A program made the translations under genes and the position numbers. A stretch of 32,999 nucleotides of DNA. It comes from Pseudomonadota bacterium (GTDB lineage: Bacteria > Actinomycetota > Actinomycetes > Actinomycetales > Cellulomonadaceae). Where the stretch lies: the NCBI GenBank assembly GCA_021833345.1, contig JAKBFW010000011.1:1-32999 (forward strand), given 5' to 3'. Of this stretch, positions 11,355 to 18,696 are shown one piece after another. The notes beneath the pieces were generated by a model. The model saw nothing but the letters and a program-made list of their open reading frames with translations, searched no databases and had not been told where the DNA came from. Positions within the stretch are counted from its first letter, which is position 1. The number at the start of each line of letters is the position of its first letter.

Positions 11355-11830
11355 GACCCGCAGGTCGCGCTGGCGCTGCTGGTCGAGGGCGACGTCCCGA
11401 CCGATCATCTGGGCCCCGTCGCGGGCCAGCTCACCGTGCCTCTCGTGTTCGCCATCATGCTCGGGCTGTGGATCGCGCTCGTCTCGGAACGGAGCGAGGA
11501 CCGCGCCGAGCTGCTCAAGTGGCTCGAGAGGCTCGGGGCGACCCAGCACGAGCTCGCCGCAGCGCACCGGGCCGAGGGGGTGACGGCCGAGCGGCCGCGC
11601 GTGGCGCACGAGATCCACGACACGCTCGCGCACGGCTTCACCTGCATCGCGATGCTCGCCCCGACCGTGGCCGCAGAGGTGGCGCCTGCCGACACCGCTG
11701 CGGCGACCCGGCGCCACGCACTGATCGAGCAGACCGCGCGGGAGAACCGGGCGGAGGCGCGCGGGTTGGTCGCCGCGGTCTCCCCGGTGGCGCTCGACGA
11801 CGGGGTCGGGACCGCATGGCGTCGCGGGAG
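11355..11830 (+). pseudogene. remnant of a NarL-type sensor histidine kinase
   Basis: Directly after the permease stop, in one open frame, lies part of a HisKA_3-class kinase. First come the end of a membrane helix (VPLVFAIMLGLWIALVSERS) and a linker (ATQHELAAAHRAEGV). Then comes the phospho-acceptor helix PRVAHEIHDTLAHGF with its histidine, and a matching second helix (ALIEQTARENRAEARGLVA). Similarity stops at about ALDDG (near 11805). There is no ATPase domain, and the first membrane segments before 11355 are missing too. No start with a ribosome site is visible, only a GTG at 11436. Exporter operons of this type often end in a kinase and a LuxR-type regulator; here both appear to have decayed or been deleted. 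Confidence 0.75.
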
Positions 11831-11893
11831 ATCGAGGTCCTCGAGCGCGGGACCCTGCCCGGCAGATGCGCTCGAGCTGACATCGCGACTCGT

Positions 11894-11926
11894 TCTCATG
11901 GCGCTCTCATCACAGACCTGGATACT
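11894..11926 (+). promoter_or_regulatory. direct-repeat regulator site and -10 box of the two-component operon
   Basis: Two TCTCAT hexamers start exactly 11 bp apart (11894-11899 and 11905-11910), the spacing at which OmpR/PhoB-family dimers bind. The second repeat overlaps the expected -35 region. A -10-like GATACT (11921-11926) follows, 6 nt before the ATG at 11933, so the transcript may be leaderless. No good -35 box is present, which fits an activator-dependent promoter. Control by the response regulator encoded in the same operon is inferred. Confidence 0.5.
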
Positions 11927-11932
11927 GGAGGC

Positions 11933-12493
11933 ATGGCCCGTGTCCGCACCTCCGTCTCGCTCGGCACCGTCGCCGTGCTGGTGCTCGGTGGGCTGAGCCT
12001 CGGTCTCGGCAGCGTGACGATGCCGGGCTCCACCACGCTCGGCGGCCCCGTCGTGCTGCCCGCGCGGCCGGAGCTCCAGCGTCCGCTGTTCGCGGCCCTG
12101 GAGGGGACCACCGATCCGCGCGCCGCCGGGATCGAGCCTGCAGCCGTCGAAGCCGTCGGCGTCCGGGCGCCGACGCCGATCCGCGCGGCGGCGCTCCGCA
12201 CCGCGACGAACGGCACCGCCTCCCACCGCGACCCCACCGGTACCACCGGCACCGCACAGACCAGGACGACCGGGGCCGACACCCGGGCGTCGACGGGGTC
12301 GACGGTGCCGGCTCCCGACGTCCGCGCCACCGGCACGGTGACGACGCCGACGTTGGCACCCGTCGAACCGGCGCATGCGCCGAGCGCGCCCTCGCGCAGC
12401 GACGAGATGCGTGGTGCCCTCGTCAGCCCGATCGAGCTGATGACGAGCGGCACGTCCACACCTGAGGGCACCCGTACCCACCCCCAGCCATGA
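11933..12493 (+). CDS. secreted Thr/Ala/Pro-rich protein of unknown function
   Basis: I do not recognise this 186-aa protein. It starts MARVRTSVSLGTVAVLVLGGLSLGLGS, a basic start plus one hydrophobic helix that fits a signal peptide or single membrane anchor. The rest is low-complexity and rich in Thr, Ala, Pro and Gly (for example the stretch around TGTTGTAQTRTTGADTRAS), has no cysteine and no enzyme motif, and may be an extended wall-spanning region. Its stop overlaps the histidine kinase start (ATGA), so it is co-translated with the two-component system and may be its sensory partner or target. An alternative is a poorly conserved spacer ORF, but the signal sequence, the coupling and the promoter argue for a real gene. 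Confidence 0.65.
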   Translation: MARVRTSVSLGTVAVLVLGGLSLGLGSVTMPGSTTLGGPVVLPARPELQRPLFAALEGTTDPRAAGIEPAAVEAVGVRAPTPIRAAALRTATNGTASHRDPTGTTGTAQTRTTGADTRASTGSTVPAPDVRATGTVTTPTLAPVEPAHAPSAPSRSDEMRGALVSPIELMTSGTSTPEGTRTHPQP

Positions 12494-14085
12494 GGACGAC
12501 GGTTCTGCGCCCGTTCGCACGGTGGCGCGCACGCCGTCAGCACCTCTCCGTCCGCACCCGGGTCCTTGCGGCGGTCCTGGCCCTCGCAGCACTTGCGATG
12601 GTGATCGCCGGCGCGACGTCCACCCTGCTGCAGTACCAGCGCACGGACGTGCGGATCGACGACTCGCTCACCCGCGCGGCCCAGGACCTGCGCGACTTCG
12701 CCGCGTCCGACCTCGACCCGGCCACCGGGAAGCCGTTCGCCTCGATCGACGACCTGCTCTACCTTGCGGTGCAGCGACGCGCGCCCGCCGCTGACGAAGG
12801 GGTGATCGCGCTCGTCAACGGCGTGGAGAAGTGGCTCGCGGCCCCGACCGTCAGCCTGCGACTCGAGGCCGACCCCGAGCTGATGCACAGGCTCCGGTCG
12901 CTCGACCCGACGGTCACACCCCGACTTCAGACGATCCGGACCGCGGTCACGGAGTACCGGTTCGTCGCGATCCCCGTGAACGTGCAGGGCGACACCGCCC
13001 AGGGGTTCTTCGTCGTCGCCGTGGACAGGTCAGCCGAGCTCAGGGCGCTCGCGGTCTCGTCCCGCAGCTACGCCGTCGTCGCCCTCGGTTCGTTGTTGAT
13101 CATCGCGGCCGTGAGCTGGTTCGTGGTGGGGGCGCTGCTCCGCCCGATCCGCCTCCTGCGCGACACGGCGCGGAGGATCACCGAGGCGGACCAGTCCGAG
13201 CGGATCCCGGTGACCGGTCGGGACGACCTCGCGGACCTCGCCCGCACGGTGAACGCGATGCTCGACCGGGTTCAGGGCGCGTTCGGCTCGCAACGGCGCC
13301 TGCTCGACGACGTCGGGCACGAGCTCCGGACCCCGTTGACGATCGTCCGGGGCCACCTGGAGCTGATGGACTCGACGAGCTCGGCCGAGGTGGAGTCGAC
13401 GCGCGCGCTCGCTCTCGACGAGCTCGACCGCATGCAGCGCCTCGTGGACGACCTCGTCACGCTCGCGACGGTCGACCGGCCCGACTTCGTCCGACCGACA
13501 CGGACCGACCTCGGGCGACTGACCGACGACGTCCTGGACAAGGCGCGTCCGCTCGGCGACCGGCGCTGGCAGGTCGAGGCCAGGGCGGACGCGACGGTGC
13601 TCGTCGACGGGCAGCGCCTCACGCAGGCGTGGCTGCAGCTGATCGCCAACGCGGTAGCGATCACGACCCCCGGCGCGCGGATCCGCATCGGGAGCGCCGT
13701 CCGCGGGGGTCGCGCGTTGGTGTGGGTGCACGACGACGGCCCGGGCATCCCGCCCGAGGACATGCCGCGACTTCTCCAGCGGTTCGAGCGCGGAGGCAGC
13801 TCTCGGCGAACCGATGGTGCCGGCCTCGGGCTGCCGATCGTCTCGGCGATCGCCGAGGCCCACCACGGCGAGGTGCGGCTCGACTCCTCGACCCCTCTGC
13901 CGGCGGTCGAGCCGACAGGTGCCGAGAGCGACCGTTGGGGGGCGCTGGCCGGCGCGAGACTCGTGATCGACATCCCGGTGCTCGGCGTCCCCCTGGCGGA
14001 CGACGCGCGCGGCGACGATGCTTCACCTGACGTCGCTCGTGGGATCAGCAGAGCGTCGACGACGGAAAGGTTGGTAGGCCGGTGA
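12490..14085 (+). CDS. sensor histidine kinase (OmpR-class partner)
   Basis: A 531-aa membrane kinase. It has two membrane helices (about residues 26-48 and 194-216) flanking an extracytoplasmic domain of about 145 residues, then a HAMP linker (LLRPIRLLRDTARRITE). The H-box DVGHELRTPLTIV has His277 as the phosphorylation site. The catalytic domain shows an N-box with Asn387 (LIANAVAIT), the G1 box DDGPGIPPED (Asp416), the F box RLLQRFERG and the G2 box GAGLGLPIV. A tail of about 60 residues after the ATPase domain is low-complexity. The start overlaps the secreted protein stop and its end overlaps the response regulator start (GTGA), so all three are one translational unit. Confidence 0.93.
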   Translation: MRTTVLRPFARWRARRQHLSVRTRVLAAVLALAALAMVIAGATSTLLQYQRTDVRIDDSLTRAAQDLRDFAASDLDPATGKPFASIDDLLYLAVQRRAPAADEGVIALVNGVEKWLAAPTVSLRLEADPELMHRLRSLDPTVTPRLQTIRTAVTEYRFVAIPVNVQGDTAQGFFVVAVDRSAELRALAVSSRSYAVVALGSLLIIAAVSWFVVGALLRPIRLLRDTARRITEADQSERIPVTGRDDLADLARTVNAMLDRVQGAFGSQRRLLDDVGHELRTPLTIVRGHLELMDSTSSAEVESTRALALDELDRMQRLVDDLVTLATVDRPDFVRPTRTDLGRLTDDVLDKARPLGDRRWQVEARADATVLVDGQRLTQAWLQLIANAVAITTPGARIRIGSAVRGGRALVWVHDDGPGIPPEDMPRLLQRFERGGSSRRTDGAGLGLPIVSAIAEAHHGEVRLDSSTPLPAVEPTGAESDRWGALAGARLVIDIPVLGVPLADDARGDDASPDVARGISRASTTERLVGR

Positions 14086-14771
14086 CGCAGATCCTCATCG
14101 CTGAGGACGAGGACCGGATCGCGGCCTTCGTCGCCAAGGGGCTCCAGGCCCACGGGATGACGACCTCGGTGGTGGCGAGCGGGCGCGAGGCGTTCGACCA
14201 GGTGATGTCCGGCGGCGTCGACCTGCTGCTCCTCGACCTCGGGCTGAGCGACGGCGACGGCGGTGAGGTCCTGCGCCAGATGCGGGCGGAGGGAAGCACG
14301 GTGCCCGTCATCATCCTCACGGCGCGCAGCTCCGTGACCGACACGGTGGCCGGCCTGGAGAACGGCGCGGACGACTACATGTCGAAGCCGTTCCGTTTCG
14401 AGGAGCTCTTGGCGCGGATCCGGCTGCGGCTCCGCGGCGCCGCGGCGCCGGCCGCAAGCGAGTCCACCCTGGCGCAAGGACGCCTCTCCCTCGACCTGCT
14501 CACGCGGCGGATCGCCGTCGACGGCGCCGAGGTCGAGCTGTCTGCGCGCGAGTTCGCACTGGCCGAGGCGTTCATGCGGCACCCGGATCACGTGTTGAGC
14601 CGCGAGCAGCTGCTCTCCCAGGTCTGGGGCTACGACTTCGATCCCGGGTCCAACGTGGTGGACGTCTACGTCCGCTACCTCCGGCGCAAGATCGGCTCGG
14701 AGTTCATCTCGACCGTCCGCGGCATGGGGTACCGGCTGGTCGGCACCCCTGCGGTCACCGAGCCGGACTGA
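14082..14771 (+). CDS. response regulator, OmpR/PhoB family
   Basis: A 229-aa DNA-binding regulator starting at GTG 14082. The receiver domain has the acidic pair (AEDEDR, residues 7-12), the phosphorylation site Asp52 (LLLLDLGL), the conserved Thr in ILTARSS and the Lys in YMSKPF. A winged-helix DNA-binding domain follows (ELSAREFALAEAFMRHPDHVLSREQLL, then NVVDVYVRYLRRKIG and TVRGMGYRLV). It is the cognate partner of the overlapping kinase. Likely binding sites are the 11-bp-period repeats at 11894-11910 and 15806-15831. A bidirectional terminator follows at 14837-14882. Confidence 0.95.
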   Translation: MTQILIAEDEDRIAAFVAKGLQAHGMTTSVVASGREAFDQVMSGGVDLLLLDLGLSDGDGGEVLRQMRAEGSTVPVIILTARSSVTDTVAGLENGADDYMSKPFRFEELLARIRLRLRGAAAPAASESTLAQGRLSLDLLTRRIAVDGAEVELSAREFALAEAFMRHPDHVLSREQLLSQVWGYDFDPGSNVVDVYVRYLRRKIGSEFISTVRGMGYRLVGTPAVTEPD

Positions 14772-14836
14772 CTTCCGGAGCGTCACGCGGCGGCGCTGGC
14801 GGTCGCCCCAGGTCGGCGGGAGAACCTCCGGGCGCA

Positions 14837-14882
14837 CGACGGTGCGTCGACCAGGGGGGTGGTCCCGGTCGACGCACCGTCG
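14837..14882. terminator. bidirectional terminator between convergent genes
   Basis: A perfect 16-bp inverted repeat (14837-14852 and 14867-14882, CGACGGTGCGTCGACC-type arms, 14-nt loop) lies between the response regulator (plus) and the repeat-rich secreted protein (minus). It can serve both strands. Confidence 0.8.
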
Positions 14883-14898
14883 CATCGATGCCGCTCGC

Positions 14899-15002
14899 GG
14901 TCAGCGCTCGTCGGCTTCTGTCAGCGTCGGTCAGCGTCCGGCGTGGCCGTCAGCGGCCGGCAGCGGCCGGCAGTGCCCGGCAGGGTTCAGGGCAGTGCCC
15001 GG
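14899..15002. repeat. short imperfect tandem repeats, non-coding
   Basis: The stretch between the terminator and the stop codon of the minus-strand gene is full of short repeats. The words GTCAGCG, GGTCAG and GCCGGCAG recur many times, including two adjacent CAGCGGCCGG units. It carries no convincing gene. It may be a decayed continuation of the repeat-rich coding sequence next to it, or slippage-prone spacer DNA. Confidence 0.5.
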
Positions 15003-15710
15003 TCAGTGACCCGAGGTGGCTGTGCGCTCGTGCGTCGACGTGCTGACCTGCGCCTGGTCACGAACCTGAGCCTGCACGGAGGACTGCATCTCCGAGCTGA
15101 CCCGGGCCTGCGTCTGCGTCATCGTCTGCGTCTGCGTCATCGTCTGGGTCTGCGTCATCGCGCGTGCCGTCACCCGGTTGTCTGCCGGCGTCAGGGTTGC
15201 CGGGACGGGCTTCGAGGCGAGGACGGACACGGCCGTGGGGGACGACTGACGAACCTGGTCACCGTCACTGACGGTGTCGCAGTCCCGGAGGCGGTCCCTG
15301 GTCTGGTCCAGGGTCGCGTCCTGGTCCTTGTCACGCAGCTGGTCCTTGTCGCGGAGCTGGTCCTTGTCGCGGAGCAGGTCCGGGAGCGTGGTCACGACAT
15401 ACGTCGTGTCGTGGATCTTGTCGCGGTCCTGCGTCCTGTCCATGTCGCGGAGCTGGTCCCCGGTGCAGGTGGGGCTCGGGACGGTGGTGGGCGTCGTGGT
15501 CGTGGCCGAGATCGGGACGTCGACCCGCAGACGGTCCTGGTCGGCCGTGCGCAGGCGATCCGCCGTAGCGGTCGGGGAGCTGGTCGACGACGCCGTCACC
15601 GCGGAGAACGAGAACGACACCGGTGCCGTGGCCGACGCGAACGCGGCGGTCGCACCCAGTCCGACGACGCCGACAGCGCCGGCGACGATCCAGGAGATCT
15701 TGGTGTGCAC
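15003..15710 (-). CDS. secreted repeat protein (LRDKDQ and MTQTQT repeats), function unknown
   Basis: I do not recognise the family. The GTG at 15710 has an AGGAG ribosome site 7 bases before it, giving 235 aa. A signal peptide is clear (VHTKISWIVAGAVGVVGLGATAAFA, probable cleavage after residue 25). The mature part is hydrophilic: a Ser/Thr-rich start, then Asp/Arg/Gln-rich sequence with three LRDKDQ-type repeats (about residues 113-130) and three MTQTQ(T/A) repeats (residues 185-202). Both come from 18-bp DNA units. Two cysteines flank the charged part. There are no catalytic motifs; a wall-associated or ion-binding structural role is possible but unproven. The upstream region has three 11-bp-period repeats like those before the two-component operon. 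Confidence 0.72.
   Translation of the reverse strand: MHTKISWIVAGAVGVVGLGATAAFASATAPVSFSFSAVTASSTSSPTATADRLRTADQDRLRVDVPISATTTTPTTVPSPTCTGDQLRDMDRTQDRDKIHDTTYVVTTLPDLLRDKDQLRDKDQLRDKDQDATLDQTRDRLRDCDTVSDGDQVRQSSPTAVSVLASKPVPATLTPADNRVTARAMTQTQTMTQTQTMTQTQARVSSEMQSSVQAQVRDQAQVSTSTHERTATSGH
15105..15158 (-). repeat. three 18-bp tandem repeats encoding MTQTQ(T/A)
   Basis: Units at 15158-15141, 15140-15123 and 15122-15105 differ by only a few bases. They keep the reading frame of the secreted protein. Confidence 0.85.
15321..15374 (-). repeat. three 18-bp tandem repeats encoding LRDKDQ
   Basis: Units at 15374-15357, 15356-15339 and 15338-15321; the first two are identical over 18 bp and the third differs at two positions. 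They are in frame in the secreted repeat protein. Confidence 0.88.
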
Positions 15711-15783
15711 GGTAGTGCTCCTCTCATCGGGCTGCGGGTGGCAGCCCTGGAACTGATGCGACACGGCTCTCGTGCTGTGTCAC

Positions 15784-15842
15784 CACCAGGGTGGACCGCC
15801 CTGGTGAGAGGGGCAGGAGAGGGCGGTGAGACTCCTCTCACC
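15784..15842. promoter_or_regulatory. divergent control region with three 11-bp-period repeats
   Basis: Read on the minus strand, three related blocks TCTCACC / TCTCCTG / TCTCACC follow each other at exact 11-bp steps (their GAGA complements on the plus strand are at 15828-15831, 15817-15820 and 15806-15809). They resemble the TCTCAT pair at 11894-11910. An 8-bp inverted repeat (CACCAGGG at 15784-15791, CCCTGGTG at 15799-15806) and a GGTGAG-N6-CTCACC inverted repeat (15825-15842) flank them. The region lies between the secreted repeat protein (minus) and the deaminase gene (plus). Confidence 0.55.
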
Positions 15843-15867
15843 CCCGTTCACCAGGCACAATGAACCG

Positions 15868-16905
15868 GTGCGCGACCTTGCTCGACTGCCCAAGGCTCAC
15901 CTGCATCTGCACTTCACCGGATCCATGCGCGTCTCGACACTCGTCGATCTCGCCACCGAACGGGGCGTGCGGCTCCCCTCCGCGCTGATCGACGGTGACC
16001 CGCTGCGGGTCCCCGGCACGGAGCGCGGCTGGTTCCGCTTCCAGCGCCTGTACGACGCCGCACGCAGCTGCGTGCGATCGGAAGCGGCGATGCGCCGGAT
16101 CATCGCCGAGGCGGCGGAGGACGATGCCGCCGAGGGATCCGGGCGCCTGGAGATCCAGGTCGATCCGACGTCCTACGCGCCCTTCGTCGGTGGCATCACG
16201 CCGGCCCTGGAGATCGTGCTCGACGCGGCGGTCGAGGCGGGCGAGGCGACCGGGATCGAGGTCGGCGTCATCGTGGCGTCGTCTCGGATGCGCCACCCGC
16301 TGGAGGCGCGGACCCTGGCGCGGCTCGCTGCCGCGCACGCCGGCGACGGCCCGGGTCAGGTCGTCGGCTTCGGTCTGAGCAATGACGAGCGGCGGGGCGA
16401 GACGGCCGACTTCGCTGCGGCGTTCGCGATCGCGCGGCGGGCCGGCCTCGCGTCGGTGCCGCACGGTGGCGAGCTGCTCGGACCGCAGCACGTGGCCGAC
16501 GTCGTCGCACGGCTCGCGCCCGACCGGATCGGCCACGGGGTCCGGTCCGCGGAGGATCCCCGCGTGCTCGGCGCCGTCGTCGAGGCCGGCATCGCGCTCG
16601 AGGTGTGCCCGGCGTCGAACGTGTCGCTCGGGGTCTACACGACCGCCGCCGACGTGCCCTTGCGCGCACTGGTGGACGCCGGAGCGGTCGTGGCGCTCGG
16701 CGCGGACGACCCACTGCTCTTCGGCTCGCGGTTGACCCGGCAGTACGAGGATGCGCGGACCGTCCACGGGTTCAGCGACCGAGAGCTCGCGGAGCTGGCG
16801 CGTGGCTCCATCCGGGCATCGACGGCGTCAGATTCGACGAAGAGCCGGATGCTCGCCGGGGTGGAGGCCTGGCTCACCGACCCGAGCCCCTCCGAGAGGA
16901 TCTGA
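15868..16905 (+). CDS. add: adenosine deaminase family protein
   Basis: A metal-dependent amidohydrolase of the adenosine/adenine/AMP deaminase group, 345 aa from GTG 15868, probably deaminating adenosine to inosine in purine salvage. The family motifs are the first metal pair HLHLHFTGS (His13, His15), PHGGEL (His199 and the catalytic Glu202), RIGHGVR (His223), EVCPASNVSLGVY and ALGADDPLLFGS (Asp280/Asp281). The usual Asp after the first histidine pair is Thr here, so the substrate could differ. A -10-like CACAAT ends 6 nt before the GTG and no ribosome site is evident, so the mRNA may be leaderless. The open frame upstream of the GTG runs through the regulatory repeats and is not used. Confidence 0.87.
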   Translation: MRDLARLPKAHLHLHFTGSMRVSTLVDLATERGVRLPSALIDGDPLRVPGTERGWFRFQRLYDAARSCVRSEAAMRRIIAEAAEDDAAEGSGRLEIQVDPTSYAPFVGGITPALEIVLDAAVEAGEATGIEVGVIVASSRMRHPLEARTLARLAAAHAGDGPGQVVGFGLSNDERRGETADFAAAFAIARRAGLASVPHGGELLGPQHVADVVARLAPDRIGHGVRSAEDPRVLGAVVEAGIALEVCPASNVSLGVYTTAADVPLRALVDAGAVVALGADDPLLFGSRLTRQYEDARTVHGFSDRELAELARGSIRASTASDSTKSRMLAGVEAWLTDPSPSERI

Positions 16906-17017
16906 CAGGCTCGCGATCGCCTCGTCGGAGGCCGTCCTCCCGCACATCGTCCCGCTGGCGGTCGTGGCGGGCCTGCTCCTGTGACGCTGCGGATCGAGGT
17001 CGACCGTGCCGCGAGCG

Positions 17018-18115
17018 TCAGGACGGGACCGACGTGGCCCATCCCGACGCGAGATAGGCGGTGAAGCCCACCACCGCGGGGACGTCGAGGACGTACCCGG
17101 CCTTCGGATCCATCGCGACCTGCTCGAACCCGAGCAGCGCGCCGTCCGACGGATCGATCAGCAGCACGCATCGCACCGGCGCGACGAGCTCGAGCGACGT
17201 CGTGATCGCGATCGCCGGCCGTCCGGCACGATCGGTCACCGCCCCGAGCGTGACGACGCCCTTCTCCGCCGCGAGCATCTGCCACATCTCGCTGTCGACG
17301 ACGCCCGGCACCACCTGCTGGTTGTGCACCTGGGGGATGTCCTGGAGCAGGCAGTCTGCGTCGGAGGAGCCCGGCACGCACCCGATGCCGTCGAGCAGAG
17401 CCGTCCGAACACCGCCTGGTCCGACCGCCGCCGCGAGCTGCGAGGCCGTCGGCTGGACCTGCGTGCCGGCGGGGAGCGTGGTCGACACGACCATTCCGGT
17501 CGCGCCACCCGGCGGGAGCCATCCATCCACCCGCAGGGGCGGCGTGGTCCGATCGTGCCGGACGCCCGACCCGTCCGCCGCCGTCCACGTCTCCGAGGAG
17601 ACCGGACGGATCCCGGTCGCCCGCCTCTTGCCGTCCATCGCGGCCGTGAAGAGCCAGGTGTCCGAGCGCACGTAGGCGATGCCCCCGGGGCGGGGTGCAG
17701 CCGGACGTGCCGCGGCGACCCGCGCGAGCCGGAGGAGGGTCGCCTCGGCGGGCTCGCCCTCGGCCTTCCCGAACGGCGTGGCACCGACGAGCCCGTAGCT
17801 CAGGATCGGCGGCGTCTCCGCGCTCGCCGTGTCCGGCGCGCTCCACGGAGACACCACGAGGACGACCGCGACGGCGAGTGCCACGACTGCCAGAGCCAGA
17901 CCTGCGCTCCGTCGAGCCCGGCCCGCACGGAGGCGACCGCCACGGGGTACCGGACCGAGGGGACGAGTCGGATCGCGTCGCGTCGCGAGGAGCCGGCGTC
18001 GGAGAGCCACCGCCTGCGATCGGTCCGCGGTGCCCTCGAGGGCCTGCGCAGGCACCGGGTTGGTGCCAGCGAGAAGCCGCCGCGTGAGCTCGAGATCCTC
18101 CACGATCGTCACCAC
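17018..18115 (-). CDS. CU044_5270-like membrane-anchored protein, partner of an ECF sigma factor
   Basis: A 365-aa protein with an N-terminal cytoplasmic segment of about 68 residues (VTIVEDLELTRRLL, then an Arg-rich stretch). One membrane helix (about residues 70-89, AGLALAVVALAVAVVLVVS) and an extracytoplasmic domain of about 270 residues with two cysteines (GIGCVPGSSDADCLL) follow. The layout and motifs resemble the CU044_5270 family, often found beside ECF sigma factors in actinomycetes. Its GTG start (18115) overlaps the sigma factor stop, so the pair is translationally coupled. It may act as an anti-sigma factor or envelope sensor, but no zinc-binding anti-sigma motif is visible, so that role is inferred. 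Confidence 0.75.
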   Translation of the reverse strand: MVTIVEDLELTRRLLAGTNPVPAQALEGTADRSQAVALRRRLLATRRDPTRPLGPVPRGGRLRAGRARRSAGLALAVVALAVAVVLVVSPWSAPDTASAETPPILSYGLVGATPFGKAEGEPAEATLLRLARVAAARPAAPRPGGIAYVRSDTWLFTAAMDGKRRATGIRPVSSETWTAADGSGVRHDRTTPPLRVDGWLPPGGATGMVVSTTLPAGTQVQPTASQLAAAVGPGGVRTALLDGIGCVPGSSDADCLLQDIPQVHNQQVVPGVVDSEMWQMLAAEKGVVTLGAVTDRAGRPAIAITTSLELVAPVRCVLLIDPSDGALLGFEQVAMDPKAGYVLDVPAVVGFTAYLASGWATSVPS

Positions 18116-18696
18116 CCCCCGTCGGACGTCGCGTCGTCGTCGGCACTGTCGTCGCCGCCGTCGCGCTCGCCGACCGGGCGCACCGCCGACGGGTGGCCAC
18201 CGACCTGGAGGAGCCGCTCGAGCCTCGTCCGGGCACGGTGCAAGCGCATGGCAACCGCGCCGGTCGAACAGCCCAGCACCGTCGCGAGGCCCTCGAGGTC
18301 GAGGCCGTCCCAGGCCGCGAGCTGCAGGACCTCCTGGTCGCGGGGACCGAGCCGGCGCATCGCCATCCCCGCCACCAGCCGCTCGGCGACCACGTCAGCC
18401 GGGTCGAGCTCGACCACCGGGATCCCGGCGGCGAGCCCCGCCCGCAGGCGCACGTCGAGGCGGGCGGAGCACAACCGTGCCTGCTGCGAGCTCGCGAGGA
18501 CGTTACGTGCCACCACGAGGATCCAGGCCTTCCGGTGCTCGTGCTCGTCGGGCACCAGGTCGAGTCGGTGCCATGCGGCGAGGAAGACCCGGGCGGCGAC
18601 GTCCTCAGCGACATGCCACTGCGTCCGCCGCGCCGCATACCCGAGCACGACGGGGTACAGCTCGGCGAACATCGCCTCGAACTGCGTCTCCTGCAC
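18109..18696 (-). CDS. RNA polymerase ECF-type sigma factor
   Basis: A 195-aa sigma-70 family protein. Region 2 is at about residues 6-60 (FEAMFAELYPVVLGYAARR, AEDVAARVFLAAWHRL). Region 4 has a clear helix-turn-helix (LGPRDQEVLQLAAWDGLDLEGLATVLG, then STGAVAMRLHRARTRL). An acidic tail (GERDGGDDSADDDATSDGGW) follows. I start at GTG 18696, which has an AAAGGGG ribosome site; the frame is open further upstream but not conserved. It likely directs polymerase to a small envelope or stress regulon and is probably controlled by the coupled membrane protein. A TAGACT -10-like box is at 18730-18725, with no clear -35. Confidence 0.88.
   Translation of the reverse strand: MQETQFEAMFAELYPVVLGYAARRTQWHVAEDVAARVFLAAWHRLDLVPDEHEHRKAWILVVARNVLASSQQARLCSARLDVRLRAGLAAGIPVVELDPADVVAERLVAGMAMRRLGPRDQEVLQLAAWDGLDLEGLATVLGCSTGAVAMRLHRARTRLERLLQVGGHPSAVRPVGERDGGDDSADDDATSDGGW

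Noticed and set aside
11817-11870. A short frame reading MASREIEVLERG that resembles the start of a LuxR helix-turn-helix
   Set aside because: It would fit a lost response regulator after the kinase remnant, but about nine residues are too few to support it.
15105-15374. Regular 18-bp repeats that might suggest a CRISPR array
   Set aside because: The units are too short, have no spacers between them and keep a protein reading frame.
16927-16940. A GGAGG-CCGT-CCTCC hairpin after the deaminase gene
   Set aside because: A 5-bp stem is expected by chance in DNA of this composition.
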